Translations under genes and position numbers: made by a program
The notes under the pieces: generated by a model
Database searches by the model: none
What the model saw: the letters and a program-made list of their open reading frames with translations, nothing else
What the model was told of the DNA's origin: nothing
Part shown: positions 25,305 to 34,064 of the stretch, piece after piece
How positions within the stretch are numbered: position 1 is the stretch's first letter
Layout of the letters: each line of letters opens with the position of its first letter
NCBI RefSeq assembly: GCF_000671395.1
Contig: NZ_AQQY01000015.1
Coordinates: 1 to 36,320 of the forward strand
Reading direction: 5' to 3'
From: Actibacterium atlanticum
GTDB lineage: Bacteria > Pseudomonadota > Alphaproteobacteria > Rhodobacterales > Rhodobacteraceae
Length of the DNA: 36,320 nucleotides

Positions 25305-27191
25305 ATGCGCCTTGCCCCGAATCTGATCGCCCTGTCCGCCATCGTGATCGCCGCGTTGCTGGCGCTACTGACGGCGGTTCTTGCCTCTCATCTGATCGAA
25401 GCGCGTGCCGAGTCTGAAATCCACTCGGCTCTGGCGCGCGAAAGCATCACTTGGGCGCAGGCAGATGCCGATGGCTTGCAGGTGCACATGACGGGCACCG
25501 CCCCGACCGAGGCGTTGCGCTTTCGCGCCCTGACCATCACCGGCACGATTGTCGATGCCGCCCGTGTGCTGGACGAGATGGAGGTCACCCCCGCAAAGCC
25601 CTTCGAGGCGCCCGAGTTCAAGCTGGAGTTGCTGCGCAACGAAACCGGTGTGTCGATGATCGGCCTGATCCCCGCCGGGGAACAACGCGAAGACATTTCA
25701 TCCACCGCGCGCGATGCTGCGGATGGCGCACCGATTACCGATATGCTGAACACCGCGGATTACCCGGCGCCCGAGGGCTGGCAGGCGGCGTTGGAATTTG
25801 GGCTGAAGGCGCTGGATATCCTGCCGCGCTCGAAGATTTCTATCGCGGCGGACAGCGTGGCCATCACCGCGATTTCTGACAGCGAAAGTCAGAAAGCCAG
25901 CCTTGAAGACAAGCTGCGCAACGCGCGCCCCGATGGGGTTGATCTGGCAATGAATATTTCCGCGCCCCGCCCGGTTATCACGCCCTTTACCCTGCGCTTT
26001 CTGATTGACGAAGATGGCGCGCGCTTCGATGCCTGCTCGGCCGAGGAAAACACCACCGCCACGCGCATTCTGGCCGCGGCGCGCGCCGTGGGGCTGGAAG
26101 GCAAGGCGACCTGCACCATTGGGCTGGGCATGCCCAGCCCGCGCTGGGGGGAGGCGGCGGAAATGTCGATCAAGGCCCTGAAAGAACTGGGCGGCGGCAG
26201 CGTCACCATGGCTGATGCCGACATCACCCTGATTGCGCTGGATACGACCCCGCAACGCGATTTCGACAAGATCACTGGCGCGCTCGAAGCGGACCTGCCC
26301 GATGTGTTCTCGTTGCATGCGGTGCTGCCCGAACCGGTTGAAATCGACGGGCGCGGTGAGGGTGACGGCCCGCCTGAGTTCGTCGCCACGCTCAGCCCCG
26401 AGGGCTTGGTGCAACTGCGCGGTCGGGTGACCGACCTGCCCGCGCGCAGCGCCACCGAAAGCTATGCCCGCGCCCGATTTGGCCTGAACAAGGTTCACGG
26501 CGGCATGGTGCTGGATGCTGAACTGCCTGACGGCTGGCCGCTGCGGGTGTTGACCGGGCTTGAAGGCCTGTCGCAATTGACCAACGGCAGCCTGATCGTT
26601 CAGCCCGAATTTCTGGAACTGCGCGGTGTCACCACCCGCGACGATGCAAACGCCGAAATCGCGCGTCTGTTCAGCCAGAAACTGGGCGATGCGCAAAATT
26701 ACAAAATTGATGTCGCCTACGAGGCCCCGCCCGAGCCCGAAGATCAGGCCCCCGCGCCCGAAGTCTGTGTGGCCAATATCAATGACATCCTGACGGCGCA
26801 GAAAATCACCTTCGAGCCGGGTTCCGTGACCATTGATGGCGCATCGCGCGATGTGATCGACCAGATCGTCGAGGTGCTGCGCGAATGCCCCGATGTGCCG
26901 ATGGAAATCGGCGGCCATACCGACAGTCAGGGCAGCGAAAAGCTGAACCTGTCGCTCAGCCAACAGCGCGCAGATGCGGTGCTGAATGCGCTGGTCGCGC
27001 GGCGGGTGCTAATCAGCAACCTGACCGCCAAAGGCTATGGCGAAGCCACGCCAATCGCCGATAACGAAACCGAAGCGGGCCGCGAAGCCAACCGCCGTAT
27101 CGCCTTTACGCTGATTGCGCCGGAACCGGCCACCGACGACACCGCTCAAGAGACCCCATCAGAAACGGAAGACACCAATGAACCGGACTGA
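25305..27191 (+). CDS. Envelope protein with BON-like and C-terminal OmpA domains
   Basis: The 628-residue protein starts with a hydrophobic segment (LIALSAIVIAALLALLTAVLA) that anchors it in the inner membrane or serves as a signal. Two or more BON-like repeats follow (ITWAQADADGLQVHMTGTAPTEAL and WGEAAEMSIKALKELGGGSVTMADADI). The C-terminus is an OmpA/MotB domain that binds peptidoglycan: ITFEPGSVTIDG, GHTDSQGSEKLNLSLSQQRADAV and AKGYGEATPIADN. The combination resembles OmpATb/ArfA of mycobacteria, but a pore function is not shown. The ATG at 25305 is chosen because it places MRLAPN directly before the hydrophobic segment. It overlaps the next gene by 14 bases. Confidence 0.88.
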   Translation: MRLAPNLIALSAIVIAALLALLTAVLASHLIEARAESEIHSALARESITWAQADADGLQVHMTGTAPTEALRFRALTITGTIVDAARVLDEMEVTPAKPFEAPEFKLELLRNETGVSMIGLIPAGEQREDISSTARDAADGAPITDMLNTADYPAPEGWQAALEFGLKALDILPRSKISIAADSVAITAISDSESQKASLEDKLRNARPDGVDLAMNISAPRPVITPFTLRFLIDEDGARFDACSAEENTTATRILAAARAVGLEGKATCTIGLGMPSPRWGEAAEMSIKALKELGGGSVTMADADITLIALDTTPQRDFDKITGALEADLPDVFSLHAVLPEPVEIDGRGEGDGPPEFVATLSPEGLVQLRGRVTDLPARSATESYARARFGLNKVHGGMVLDAELPDGWPLRVLTGLEGLSQLTNGSLIVQPEFLELRGVTTRDDANAEIARLFSQKLGDAQNYKIDVAYEAPPEPEDQAPAPEVCVANINDILTAQKITFEPGSVTIDGASRDVIDQIVEVLRECPDVPMEIGGHTDSQGSEKLNLSLSQQRADAVLNALVARRVLISNLTAKGYGEATPIADNETEAGREANRRIAFTLIAPEPATDDTAQETPSETEDTNEPD

Positions 27192-27504
27192 GTTTATCAT
27201 CGCAACAGCCCTGATCCTGTTCGTCGCTTTCCTGATGGGTTGGTTTGCCTCATGGCTGATCCACCGTGTCACCCGCGTCACGCAATCGGAAATGGGTGAA
27301 CTGGACCAAATGGCGCAACAGCTGCACGAAGCCGAAGAAACCCGCGATCAGGCGATCACCTACCTGCAGCAACGCGAGGCCGAGCTGACCAACCAACTGA
27401 CCCAGACCGAGGCCGAACTGCGTGCCGCCATGGACGGTCTGCGCGAAGCAAGGCATGAGGCCGAAGAACTGCGCGCCTACGTCGAACAACAGAACGCCGG
27501 TTGA
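27178..27504 (+). CDS. Membrane-anchored coiled-coil protein
   Basis: The 108-residue protein has one membrane helix (about residues 6-27) and a long Glu/Gln/Ala-rich coiled coil (about 35-105, with EETRDQAITYLQQREAEL and a heptad-like pattern). Its start overlaps the end of the OmpA-domain gene by 14 bases, which suggests a joint role at the envelope; the function is unknown. Two hairpins (27522-27535 and 27548-27562) follow it. Confidence 0.85.
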   Translation: MNRTEFIIATALILFVAFLMGWFASWLIHRVTRVTQSEMGELDQMAQQLHEAEETRDQAITYLQQREAELTNQLTQTEAELRAAMDGLREARHEAEELRAYVEQQNAG

Positions 27505-27521
27505 TCCAGACGCCCGCCTGA

Positions 27522-27562
27522 GCCGCGCAAGCGGCGAGGTATCTCTTGGCCCGGAACGGGCC
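27522..27562. terminator. Two hairpins between convergent genes
   Basis: GCCGC-GCAA-GCGGC (27522-27535) and GGCCCG-GAA-CGGGCC (27548-27562) lie between the end of the coiled-coil gene and the end of moaE, so they may terminate both. The tetraloop of the first is GNRA-like. There is no strong T-run. Confidence 0.5.
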
Positions 27563-27577
27563 GCAATTTGATAAGAT

Positions 27578-28021
27578 TCACCAGCGTTTCAACGCGTCTT
27601 CATCGACGTCTTTGGCAGCGACCCAATCGCTGCCCTGTGCTGTGAATTCCTGTTTCCAGAATGGGGCGCGGGATTTCAGGTAATCCATCAAGAACTCTGC
27701 CGCCTCAAACGCCGCCATCCGGTGCTTAGAGGCCGTCGCGACCATCATGATCACCTCGCCCGGCGCCAGATCACCATGGCGATGAATGATCAACACATCC
27801 TGCAGCGGCCAGCGATCACGCGCCTGCGCCTCGATCCCGGCCAGCGCTTTTTCGGTCATGCCCGGGTAGTGCTCAATCTGCATGCGCTGCAACGTGCCAT
27901 CCGCATTGTTGCGCACAATGCCGGTGAAGCTCACCACAGCGCCGGCGTCTTTGCATCCGGCGGTGAAACAGTTCACCTCGGCGCCGACATCGAAAGCTTC
28001 CTTCTGTACCTGCACGGCCAT
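27578..28021 (-). CDS. moaE: Molybdopterin synthase catalytic subunit MoaE
   Basis: MoaE with MoaD inserts the two sulfurs that turn precursor Z into molybdopterin. The 147-residue protein has VVSFTGIVRNNADG, IEHYPGMTEKAL, IIHRHGDLAPGEVIMMVATASKHR and the C-terminal LKSRAPFWKQEF with the conserved Lys. It lies three bases after moaD in the uvrC-pgsA-moaD-moaE operon, as is common in Rhodobacterales. Confidence 0.96.
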   Translation of the reverse strand: MAVQVQKEAFDVGAEVNCFTAGCKDAGAVVSFTGIVRNNADGTLQRMQIEHYPGMTEKALAGIEAQARDRWPLQDVLIIHRHGDLAPGEVIMMVATASKHRMAAFEAAEFLMDYLKSRAPFWKQEFTAQGSDWVAAKDVDEDALKRW

Positions 28022-28024
28022 GGA

Positions 28025-28273
28025 TCAGCCCCCGGTCATCGGCGGAAAGAACGCCACCTCGCGCGCGCCATCCAAGGGCGCGTCAAATTCGGTCAGTTCC
28101 TGATCAATCGCCACCCGCAGCGCAGACAGGTCGGCAAAGGCGGCGGCGTAACGTTCTTCGCGGCTACGCAATTCCTCGACCAGATCGGCGACGGTCGCGG
28201 CGCTGGTCTCGACCTGTTCGCGCGGCAGGCCGATGCGCTCGCGCACCCATGCGAAATACAGCACATCAATCAT
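28025..28273 (-). CDS. moaD: Molybdopterin synthase sulfur carrier subunit MoaD
   Basis: The 82-residue ubiquitin-like protein starts MIDVLYFAWVRERIGLP and ends in PPMTGG, whose C-terminal Gly-Gly carries the thiocarboxylate. It is the sulfur donor for MoaE, encoded three bases downstream. Its start overlaps the end of pgsA by eight bases, which implies coupled translation. Confidence 0.95.
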   Translation of the reverse strand: MIDVLYFAWVRERIGLPREQVETSAATVADLVEELRSREERYAAAFADLSALRVAIDQELTEFDAPLDGAREVAFFPPMTGG

Positions 28274-28940
28274 TGCTTTCCTCCTCGCGCAGATAGGGCA
28301 GCGACTTGCTGAAATAGTCCCAGCCGGTCACCACCGTCAAAAGCGCGGCCAGCCACATCAGGCCAACGCCGCCATAAAACGTGGCCAGCATGCCCTGATA
28401 TTTCCAGCCCAGGCCGAATTCGTCTGCGATATTTCCGGCCAGCACATCCGCAAATATCTGCGCGCCCATGCCATAGGAAAGCATCCCGACGTAATGTTCA
28501 AACAGCCCCTGCAAGAACAGCACTGCGATGGCGACCATTTGCAGCGTGGTCTTCCACTTGGCCAGCTTGGTCACTTTCAGCAAGCCTGCCTGCGCGCCCA
28601 AAAACTCGCGCAGGCCGGAAACAAAGACCTCGCGGAAAAAGATGAAGGTCGCCGGGATCACCAGCACCAAAGGCATGCCGGCATAGCCCACCACCACCAA
28701 AAGCGCGATCACCACCATCGCCTTGTCGGCGATCGGGTCCAGCATGGCGCCGAAACGGCTGCATTGATCCCATTTGCGGGCCAGATAGCCATCCAGCCAA
28801 TCGGTCAGGGATGCGCCGACAAACAGGATCAGCGCGACCCAGTCAGCAAAGGGGCGCGGCAGCAGGGCAAAGGCCAGCGCCACGCCGGGCGCGGCCAACA
28901 GGCGCAGGACGGTCAGGATGTTGGGGATATTCCATGTCAT
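28266..28940 (-). CDS. pgsA: CDP-diacylglycerol-glycerol-3-phosphate 3-phosphatidyltransferase
   Basis: PgsA makes phosphatidylglycerol phosphate in the inner membrane. The 224-residue protein has four to five hydrophobic segments and the CDP-alcohol phosphotransferase motif, seen as ASLTDWLDGYLARKWDQCSRFGAMLDPIADK in two halves (about residues 43-73), which holds the conserved DG(x)2AR(x)8G(x)3D(x)3D spacing. It follows uvrC by 18 bases. PgsA and UvrC are commonly adjacent in proteobacteria. Confidence 0.95.
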   Translation of the reverse strand: MTWNIPNILTVLRLLAAPGVALAFALLPRPFADWVALILFVGASLTDWLDGYLARKWDQCSRFGAMLDPIADKAMVVIALLVVVGYAGMPLVLVIPATFIFFREVFVSGLREFLGAQAGLLKVTKLAKWKTTLQMVAIAVLFLQGLFEHYVGMLSYGMGAQIFADVLAGNIADEFGLGWKYQGMLATFYGGVGLMWLAALLTVVTGWDYFSKSLPYLREEESND

Positions 28941-28958
28941 GACTAGGGGTTTACCGCG

Positions 28959-30860
28959 TCAGCCCTTCTCATGGAAGAAGCCATAGATGGTTTCGGCCAA
29001 TGCATTGGAGATGCCATCCACCGCTTTCAGATCGGCCAGCCCCGCCCGGCTGACCGCCTTGGCCGAGCCGAAATGCGCCAAGAGCGCCCGTTTGCGCGAG
29101 GCGCCGACGCCGGGAACCTCGTCCAGTTTGGTCAGGCCCATCGCCTTGGAGCGTTTCTGACGATGCGCGCCGATGGCAAACCGGTGGGCTTCGTCGCGCA
29201 GGCGTTGAATGAAATACAGCACCGGGTCATTGCGTTGCAGGGCGAAGGGGCGTTTGGCGCCGGGGCGGTGGAACTCTTCCTTACCGTGGTCACGATCCAC
29301 GCCTTTGGCGACGCCGATAAAGGGCACATCCTCGACGCCGATGTCGGCAAGCGCCTGTTCCACCGCGCTGACCTGCCCCGCGCCGCCGTCAATCAGCATC
29401 AGATCGGGCCATGCGCCGGATTGGCGATCCGGGTCTTCTTTCAGCAAGCGGGTGAAACGGCGGGTCAGCACCTCGCGCATCATGCCGAAGTCATCGCCGG
29501 GCGTCAGGTCATCGCCCTTGATGTTGAACTTGCGGTACTGGCTTTTGAGAAACCCATCGGGGCCCGCCACGATCATGCCGCCCACTGCGTGGCTGCCCTG
29601 AATGTGCGAGTTGTCATAGACTTCGATCCGGTTGGGTGGATTTTCCAGCCCGAACGCCTCGGCCACACCTTTCAACAGCTTGCCCTGCGCCGCGCTTTCC
29701 GACATGCGGCGGCCCAGACTTTCGCGGGCGTTACGGGCGGCGTTGAACACCAGCTCGGCCTTTTCGCCGCGTTTGGGCACGGCCAGTTCCACATTGCGGC
29801 CCAGCTTGGCCGACAGGGCCTCGGCCAGCAGATCGCGGTCTTCGATGTCGTGGCTGAGCAGGATCATCCGGGGCGGTTGCTTGTTGTCGTAGAACTGGCC
29901 CAAGAAGGCTTGCAGCACCTCGGTTTCGGACGCGCCGCCGCCGGTGCGGGGGTAAAAGTCACGGTTGCCCCAGTTTTGATTGGCGCGAATAAAGAACACC
30001 TGAACGCAGGCCTGCCCGCCCTCCATATGCAGGGCGATGACATCGGCCTCGGGCACGGTGCGCGGGTTGATGCCCTGACTGGATTGCACCTGAGTCAGCG
30101 CGCGGATGCGGTCGCGCAGGGCGGCGGCCTTTTCGAACTCCATCGCGTCAGATGCTTCTTGCATCTGCGCGGCGAGCTCTTCCTGCACGTTGGTGGATTT
30201 GCCCGACAGAAACCGTTCGGCATCTTTGACCAGATCACCGTAATCCTCGGGCGTGATTTTGCCCACGCAGGGTCCGGCGCAGCGCTTGATTTGATAGAGC
30301 AGACAAGGGCGCGAGCGGCTATCGAACGTCGCATCCGAACAGCTGCGCAGCTGAAACACTTTTTGCAGCTGGTTCAGCGTCCGGTTCACCGCGCCCGCGC
30401 TGGCAAAGGGGCCAAAGTAGCTGCCCTTGGCTTTGCGGGCGCCGCGGTGTTTGCGCAGTTCGGGAAAGGAATGGTCGCCGGTGATCAGAATGTTCGGGAA
30501 AGACTTATCATCGCGCAGCAGCACGTTGTAATGGGGCTTAAGCTGCTTGATCAGGTTTTGTTCAAGCAGCAGGGCCTCGGTTTCGGTCTGCGTCGTCAGA
30601 AACATCATCGACGCCGTCTCGGATATCATCCGCAGGATCCGCGCCGTGTGCCCGTTGGGGTTGGCATAGTTCGACACCCGCTTGCGCAGGCTGCGCGCCT
30701 TGCCGACATAGAGAACCCGGCTATCGGCATCCAGCATCCGGTACACGCCCGGCGAATTGTCCAGCATCGGCAGATAGGACTGCACACAGGCGTGCCCGGT
30801 CGGCCGTTGCGGGTGTGATTGCGTGCCCAAAGAAGAAATGTCTTCGCCCATAGTGCCCAT
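28959..30860 (-). CDS. uvrC: Excinuclease ABC subunit C
   Basis: UvrC makes both incisions in nucleotide excision repair. The 633-residue protein has an N-terminal GIY-YIG nuclease domain ([20 protein letters not shown], about 36-55), a Cys-rich stretch ([15 protein letters not shown]), a UvrB-binding motif ([17 protein letters not shown]), the RNase H-like C-terminal nuclease ([34 protein letters not shown]) and a C-terminal helix-hairpin-helix pair ([13 protein letters not shown]). The ATG at 30860 has AAGGAA eight bases upstream; a second ATG lies three codons on. It leads the uvrC-pgsA-moaD-moaE operon. Confidence 0.97.
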   Translation of the reverse strand: MGTMGEDISSLGTQSHPQRPTGHACVQSYLPMLDNSPGVYRMLDADSRVLYVGKARSLRKRVSNYANPNGHTARILRMISETASMMFLTTQTETEALLLEQNLIKQLKPHYNVLLRDDKSFPNILITGDHSFPELRKHRGARKAKGSYFGPFASAGAVNRTLNQLQKVFQLRSCSDATFDSRSRPCLLYQIKRCAGPCVGKITPEDYGDLVKDAERFLSGKSTNVQEELAAQMQEASDAMEFEKAAALRDRIRALTQVQSSQGINPRTVPEADVIALHMEGGQACVQVFFIRANQNWGNRDFYPRTGGGASETEVLQAFLGQFYDNKQPPRMILLSHDIEDRDLLAEALSAKLGRNVELAVPKRGEKAELVFNAARNARESLGRRMSESAAQGKLLKGVAEAFGLENPPNRIEVYDNSHIQGSHAVGGMIVAGPDGFLKSQYRKFNIKGDDLTPGDDFGMMREVLTRRFTRLLKEDPDRQSGAWPDLMLIDGGAGQVSAVEQALADIGVEDVPFIGVAKGVDRDHGKEEFHRPGAKRPFALQRNDPVLYFIQRLRDEAHRFAIGAHRQKRSKAMGLTKLDEVPGVGASRKRALLAHFGSAKAVSRAGLADLKAVDGISNALAETIYGFFHEKG

Positions 30861-31156
30861 ATCGTGATTCCTTACCCGTGCTGCAATGATATGTCAGAGG
30901 TGGCAAGAAAAAACATGTCCACGAAACCTGTGGATAAGTCTGGGGGTTAGTTTGGGCCAGACGCAAATTTTCGTTGTATATGGCCTAGTTCACGTGTTTG
31001 CATAATTTTTAGGCGGATTTGCAATGCATTGATTTTAAACGCTATTTTTCTTTACGCCTGTCAAATCATTGAAAACACTCAAGAAATAGTGAAGGTTTTG
31101 TAAACGCAATATAACATGTGGACGATTGCCGCAGGTGCAGTGTTAACACGGGCGTG
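30861..31156. other. AT-rich intergenic region upstream of uvrC with a perfect DnaA box
   Basis: This 296-base region between the SDR gene's end and uvrC's start is clearly AT-richer than the coding DNA around it. On the minus strand it holds a perfect DnaA box TTATCCACA (30929-30937) and a TTGACA hexamer that could be a -35 element; no well-spaced -10 is obvious. A perfect palindrome GTGTTAACAC lies at 31140-31149. No open reading frame or RNA gene is recognised. It should contain the uvrC operon promoter. Confidence 0.5.
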
Positions 31157-31942
31157 TCAGTCCACCCCAAGAACGTCTGGGGTCTCCCACGCCAAATGCT
31201 GCCCACCGTCCACCGCGATCATCTGACCGGTGACGGCTTTGGCCCCCATAAGATACTCCAGCGCCGCGACAATATCGTCTTCGTTGGCGCCCCGCCCCAG
31301 AATGGTCGAGGCCCGCTGCGCCGCGAAATGCTGCGCGCTTTGGTTGGCACCGCACAGGGTTGGGCCGGGGCCAATGCCATTCACCCGCACATCCGGAGCC
31401 AGCGCCTGCGCGGCGGTCTGGGTAAAGGCCCACAGGCCCATCTTGGCCAGCGTATAGGACATGAACTCCGGCGTCAGCTTATGCACGCGCTGATCCAGCA
31501 TATTCACCACCAAAGCCTGTGCGACGGGCTCTCCGGCGGCGTCTGGCGTGGCCTTGGGGGCCTGTGCCGCGAAGGCCTGAGTCAGCACAAACGGCGCGCG
31601 CAGGTTGGATTCTATTGCCCTGTCCCAGCTGGTCCGGCTGGCGGATTCAATGTTGTCGTACTCGAACAAAGAGGCGTTATTGATCAGCACGTCCAAAGGC
31701 CCGCCCAAGGCCGCACTTGCATCTTCGATCAGAGGGCTGACTTCGGTTTCTTTCAGCAGATCAGCCTGCAGCGCCACAGCGTTGCGCCCCATGGCGCGCA
31801 ACTCGTCTACGACGCTGGCTGCCGCCTCAGCCGAACCGTTGAAATGCACCGCCACGTCATAGCCTTTGCGGCCAAGGCAAAGCGCCATGGCACGGCCAAG
31901 GCGTTTCGCAGCGCCAGTGACAAGAGCCTTCTGAGTCGACAT
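31157..31942 (-). CDS. Short-chain dehydrogenase/reductase, pteridine reductase-like
   Basis: The 261-residue SDR has the NAD(P)-binding motif TGAAKRLGRAMAL (about 9-21), LINNASLFEYD, the Tyr-Lys pair in MSYTLAKMGL (Y and K four apart), and NGIGPGP after it. The TGAAKRLG start and NMLDQRVHKLTPEF before the catalytic Tyr recall FolM/PTR1-like pteridine or dihydrofolate reductases, but the substrate is uncertain. Usual Ser of the triad is not obvious. It lies 12 bases after the Ca/Na antiporter gene and seems to be the last gene of that operon. Confidence 0.88.
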   Translation of the reverse strand: MSTQKALVTGAAKRLGRAMALCLGRKGYDVAVHFNGSAEAAASVVDELRAMGRNAVALQADLLKETEVSPLIEDASAALGGPLDVLINNASLFEYDNIESASRTSWDRAIESNLRAPFVLTQAFAAQAPKATPDAAGEPVAQALVVNMLDQRVHKLTPEFMSYTLAKMGLWAFTQTAAQALAPDVRVNGIGPGPTLCGANQSAQHFAAQRASTILGRGANEDDIVAALEYLMGAKAVTGQMIAVDGGQHLAWETPDVLGVD

Positions 31943-31954
31943 GGGATCCTCCGG

Positions 31955-32920
31955 TTACAGCAACACCGAAGCAACATAGACCACATAAAGCCCGGTCAAG
32001 GCCACGCCCCAGTTTTTCGTGATGTTCATATCCCGGAACACGAAGGGCACCAGCAACAGCGATGCCCCGAGCATGACCCAAATGTCATACTGTAGCATCT
32101 GCGCAGGCACAGGCATGGGGCCAACGAAGCTGGCGATGCCTATGATGGCAAGCAAGTTAAACATGTTCGAGCCAATCACATTGCCCAACGCCACATCTGC
32201 CTGACGGCGCAGGGCGGCCATGACGGTGGTGGCCAGTTCGGGCAGCGAAGTGCCGATGGCGACAAGGGTCAGGCCGATCACGGTTTCCGACACCCCGTAG
32301 GAGCGCGCGATATTGACCGAGGCGTCCACCAAAAGATCTGCGCCCAAAGGCAGGCCGATCAGGCCCAACAGCATAAAGCCCGCGATTTTCCAAACCGGCA
32401 GGCCGGGGTCGGCGCCTTCCAGTTCTTCTTCGTCCTCGATGGCCATGGAGGCACAGCCCTTGGCATCCTGACGGTGCGAATGGGCCGCACGGAACGCATC
32501 GACCAGAACAAAGGTCAGCAGTGCCAGCAACACAAGCCCATGCACCCAGGTGATCGGCCCCAGGAAACACAGGACAATGAAGACCAGCGTTCCAAAGATC
32601 ATCATCACATAGTTGCGCCGGGTCTCGCATTCTGACGTATGCAGGCCGGATATGATCGCAGGCACCCCCAACACCAGCAGGATGTTGGCGGTGTTGGAGC
32701 CAACGACATTGCCAAGCGCAATACCGGGTGCGCCATCTTCGACCGCCTGAACCGCGATCAGCAGCTCTGGCGCCGAGGTGCCAAAGGCCACAATCGTCAG
32801 GCTGACAATCAATGGCGGCACGCCCAGACGCAGGCTCATGTTGACCGCGCCTTTCACCAGCGAGTCCCCGGCCAGCAGCAGGATAACAAGGCCAAGGCCC
32901 GCGTAGAAAAAGTCGATCAT
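31955..32920 (-). CDS. Calcium/sodium antiporter (CaCA family)
   Basis: The 321-residue membrane protein has the two inverted alpha repeats that form the ion path: AFGTSAPELLIAV with GNVVGSNTANILLVLG in the N-terminal half, and AIGTSLPELATTV with GNVIGSNMFNLLAIIG in the C-terminal half, both with the key Glu. About ten hydrophobic segments flank an acidic cytoplasmic loop (about 160-175). It probably exchanges Ca2+ for Na+ or H+ as YrbG-like proteins do. It starts nine bases after the small CxxC protein gene. Confidence 0.94.
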   Translation of the reverse strand: MIDFFYAGLGLVILLLAGDSLVKGAVNMSLRLGVPPLIVSLTIVAFGTSAPELLIAVQAVEDGAPGIALGNVVGSNTANILLVLGVPAIISGLHTSECETRRNYVMMIFGTLVFIVLCFLGPITWVHGLVLLALLTFVLVDAFRAAHSHRQDAKGCASMAIEDEEELEGADPGLPVWKIAGFMLLGLIGLPLGADLLVDASVNIARSYGVSETVIGLTLVAIGTSLPELATTVMAALRRQADVALGNVIGSNMFNLLAIIGIASFVGPMPVPAQMLQYDIWVMLGASLLLVPFVFRDMNITKNWGVALTGLYVVYVASVLL

Positions 32921-32929
32921 GTCAGGTTC

Positions 32930-33100
32930 TCATCCCTTGCGGCAGGGGCATGGCCCCTTACCCAGCTTATGGCGTCCGCAATGAGGACATTTCGCGGTTT
33001 TTTTCAAGCCGATTTTCCCACCACCGGGCAGGCGCAATCGGCCGAACATGGCAAGAATGGCGATCGCAACAAGAAACAGGCTGACGATTTTGACCATCAT
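32930..33100 (-). CDS. Small membrane-anchored CxxC (zinc ribbon-like) protein
   Basis: This 56-residue ORF starts MMVKIVSLFLVAIAILAMFG, a single membrane helix, followed by a basic linker (GKIGLKKTA) and KCPHCGRHKLGKGPCPC near the C-terminus. The CPHC and CPC pairs look like four ligands for one zinc. Either of two adjacent ATG codons may start it (33100 or 33097). The first lies one base after the stop of the peptidase gene, which suggests translational coupling, as the Shine-Dalgarno is weak. I recall similar short proteins in Rhodobacterales, without known function. Confidence 0.8.
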   Translation of the reverse strand: MMVKIVSLFLVAIAILAMFGRLRLPGGGKIGLKKTAKCPHCGRHKLGKGPCPCRKG

Positions 33101-33101
33101 A

Positions 33102-33899
33102 TCAAAGACCGAAACGCGCCCATTGTGCGCGCTCCTCTATCTGTTCGATGGCCCCGTCCACGGCCCGCGCTGACAGGCGTTGCCACACCGACCGGCGCAG
33201 CCCATAGCTGCGAAATTTAACTTTGTCTCCGAAACGTTCTTTCATCATTGGCACCAAGTGCCCAACCCCGTCCGCCAACCCAAGGTTCACCGCACTTGCA
33301 CCGACCCAGATATCTCCGGTGAACAGGTCTGTTTCAGTGTGCAGTTTTCCGGCGCGGCGCTCCTGCACATAGGCGATGAAGGCGGCGTGAATATCTTCCT
33401 GGATGGCGCGTAGGCGGGCGACGTCTTCGGGCTTTTCGGCCTGAAACGGGTCCAGCAGGCTTTTGGACTTGCCGGCCGTATGCACGCGGCGCTCTACCCC
33501 GTGGCGTTTGATAAATTCGTCAAAGCCGAAGCCGGCAGAGATCACCCCGACCGACCCCACGACCGAGGACGCATCCACCCATATTTCATCCGCCGCGCAG
33601 GCCAGCCAGTACCCGCCCGAGGCTGCGACGTCTTCGACAAAGGCGATAACAGGGACGTCTTTTTCAACGGCCAACCGGCGAATGCGCGCGGCGATCAGTG
33701 ATGTCTGCACGGGTGAGCCGCCCGGAGAGTTGATCATCAAGGCCACAGCGTCGGGTTTTCCCCTGGCAAAGGCGCGCTCTAACATCGGAGCCACCCCCGC
33801 GTCATTCAACGCCCCCCGCGCACCAGAGGCAATCACCCCGGTCATACGGACGACGGCCACCGTCGGGTTGGATTTCAGGAACGGGATCCAGCGTTTCAT
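33102..33899 (-). CDS. S49 family signal peptide peptidase-like protease
   Basis: The 265-residue protein is a short SppA/SohB-type serine protease. It has VAVVRMTGVI at the start, MINSPGGSPVQTS, the catalytic Ser in FVEDVAASGGYWLACAADE, VVGSVGVIS, and AGKSKSLLDPF with the probable catalytic Lys. Such enzymes degrade membrane-bound signal peptides or membrane proteins. No clear N-terminal helix is seen, unlike E. coli SppA. The start at 33899 (MKRWIPFLKSNP) is preferred by family pattern over 33968. It is the first gene of the leftward operon with the CxxC protein, antiporter and SDR. Confidence 0.92.
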   Translation of the reverse strand: MKRWIPFLKSNPTVAVVRMTGVIASGARGALNDAGVAPMLERAFARGKPDAVALMINSPGGSPVQTSLIAARIRRLAVEKDVPVIAFVEDVAASGGYWLACAADEIWVDASSVVGSVGVISAGFGFDEFIKRHGVERRVHTAGKSKSLLDPFQAEKPEDVARLRAIQEDIHAAFIAYVQERRAGKLHTETDLFTGDIWVGASAVNLGLADGVGHLVPMMKERFGDKVKFRSYGLRRSVWQRLSARAVDGAIEQIEERAQWARFGL

Positions 33900-33988
33900 G
33901 AAGGTGGATGTAGAATGCCTAGGCCCACAGAACAAGGCGCGTTCAGTAAACTCTGGTAGATGTTGCATCTGAGATGCGATTATCCATT

Positions 33989-34004
33989 CTGTGTACCTAC
34001 ACAG
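33989..34004. promoter_or_regulatory. Perfect palindrome upstream of the S49 peptidase gene
   Basis: CTGTGTA (33989-33995) and TACACAG (33998-34004) are a perfect 7+7 inverted repeat with a two-base centre, about 90 bases upstream of the peptidase start. The spacing is too tight for a terminator hairpin but fits a dimeric regulator's operator. No regulator gene is nearby. This is a pattern only. Confidence 0.3.
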
Positions 34005-34064
34005 TTAAACTTGTCTTGTGCGGTTATATGAGTACCCTACCGGTCGAGCGATCACACAACTCAG

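Noticed and set aside
28971-30818. 615-codon open frame on the plus strand
   Set aside because: It is the antisense shadow of uvrC, with no motif and no ribosome binding site.
30861-31156. Possible replication origin at the DnaA box
   Set aside because: Only one perfect box is present, and the usual origin neighbours of this order (hemE, gidA, parAB, dnaA) are absent.
30861-31156. SOS (GAAC-N7-GAAC) box upstream of uvrC
   Set aside because: GTTC and GAAC half-sites occur singly but without a second half at the correct spacing.
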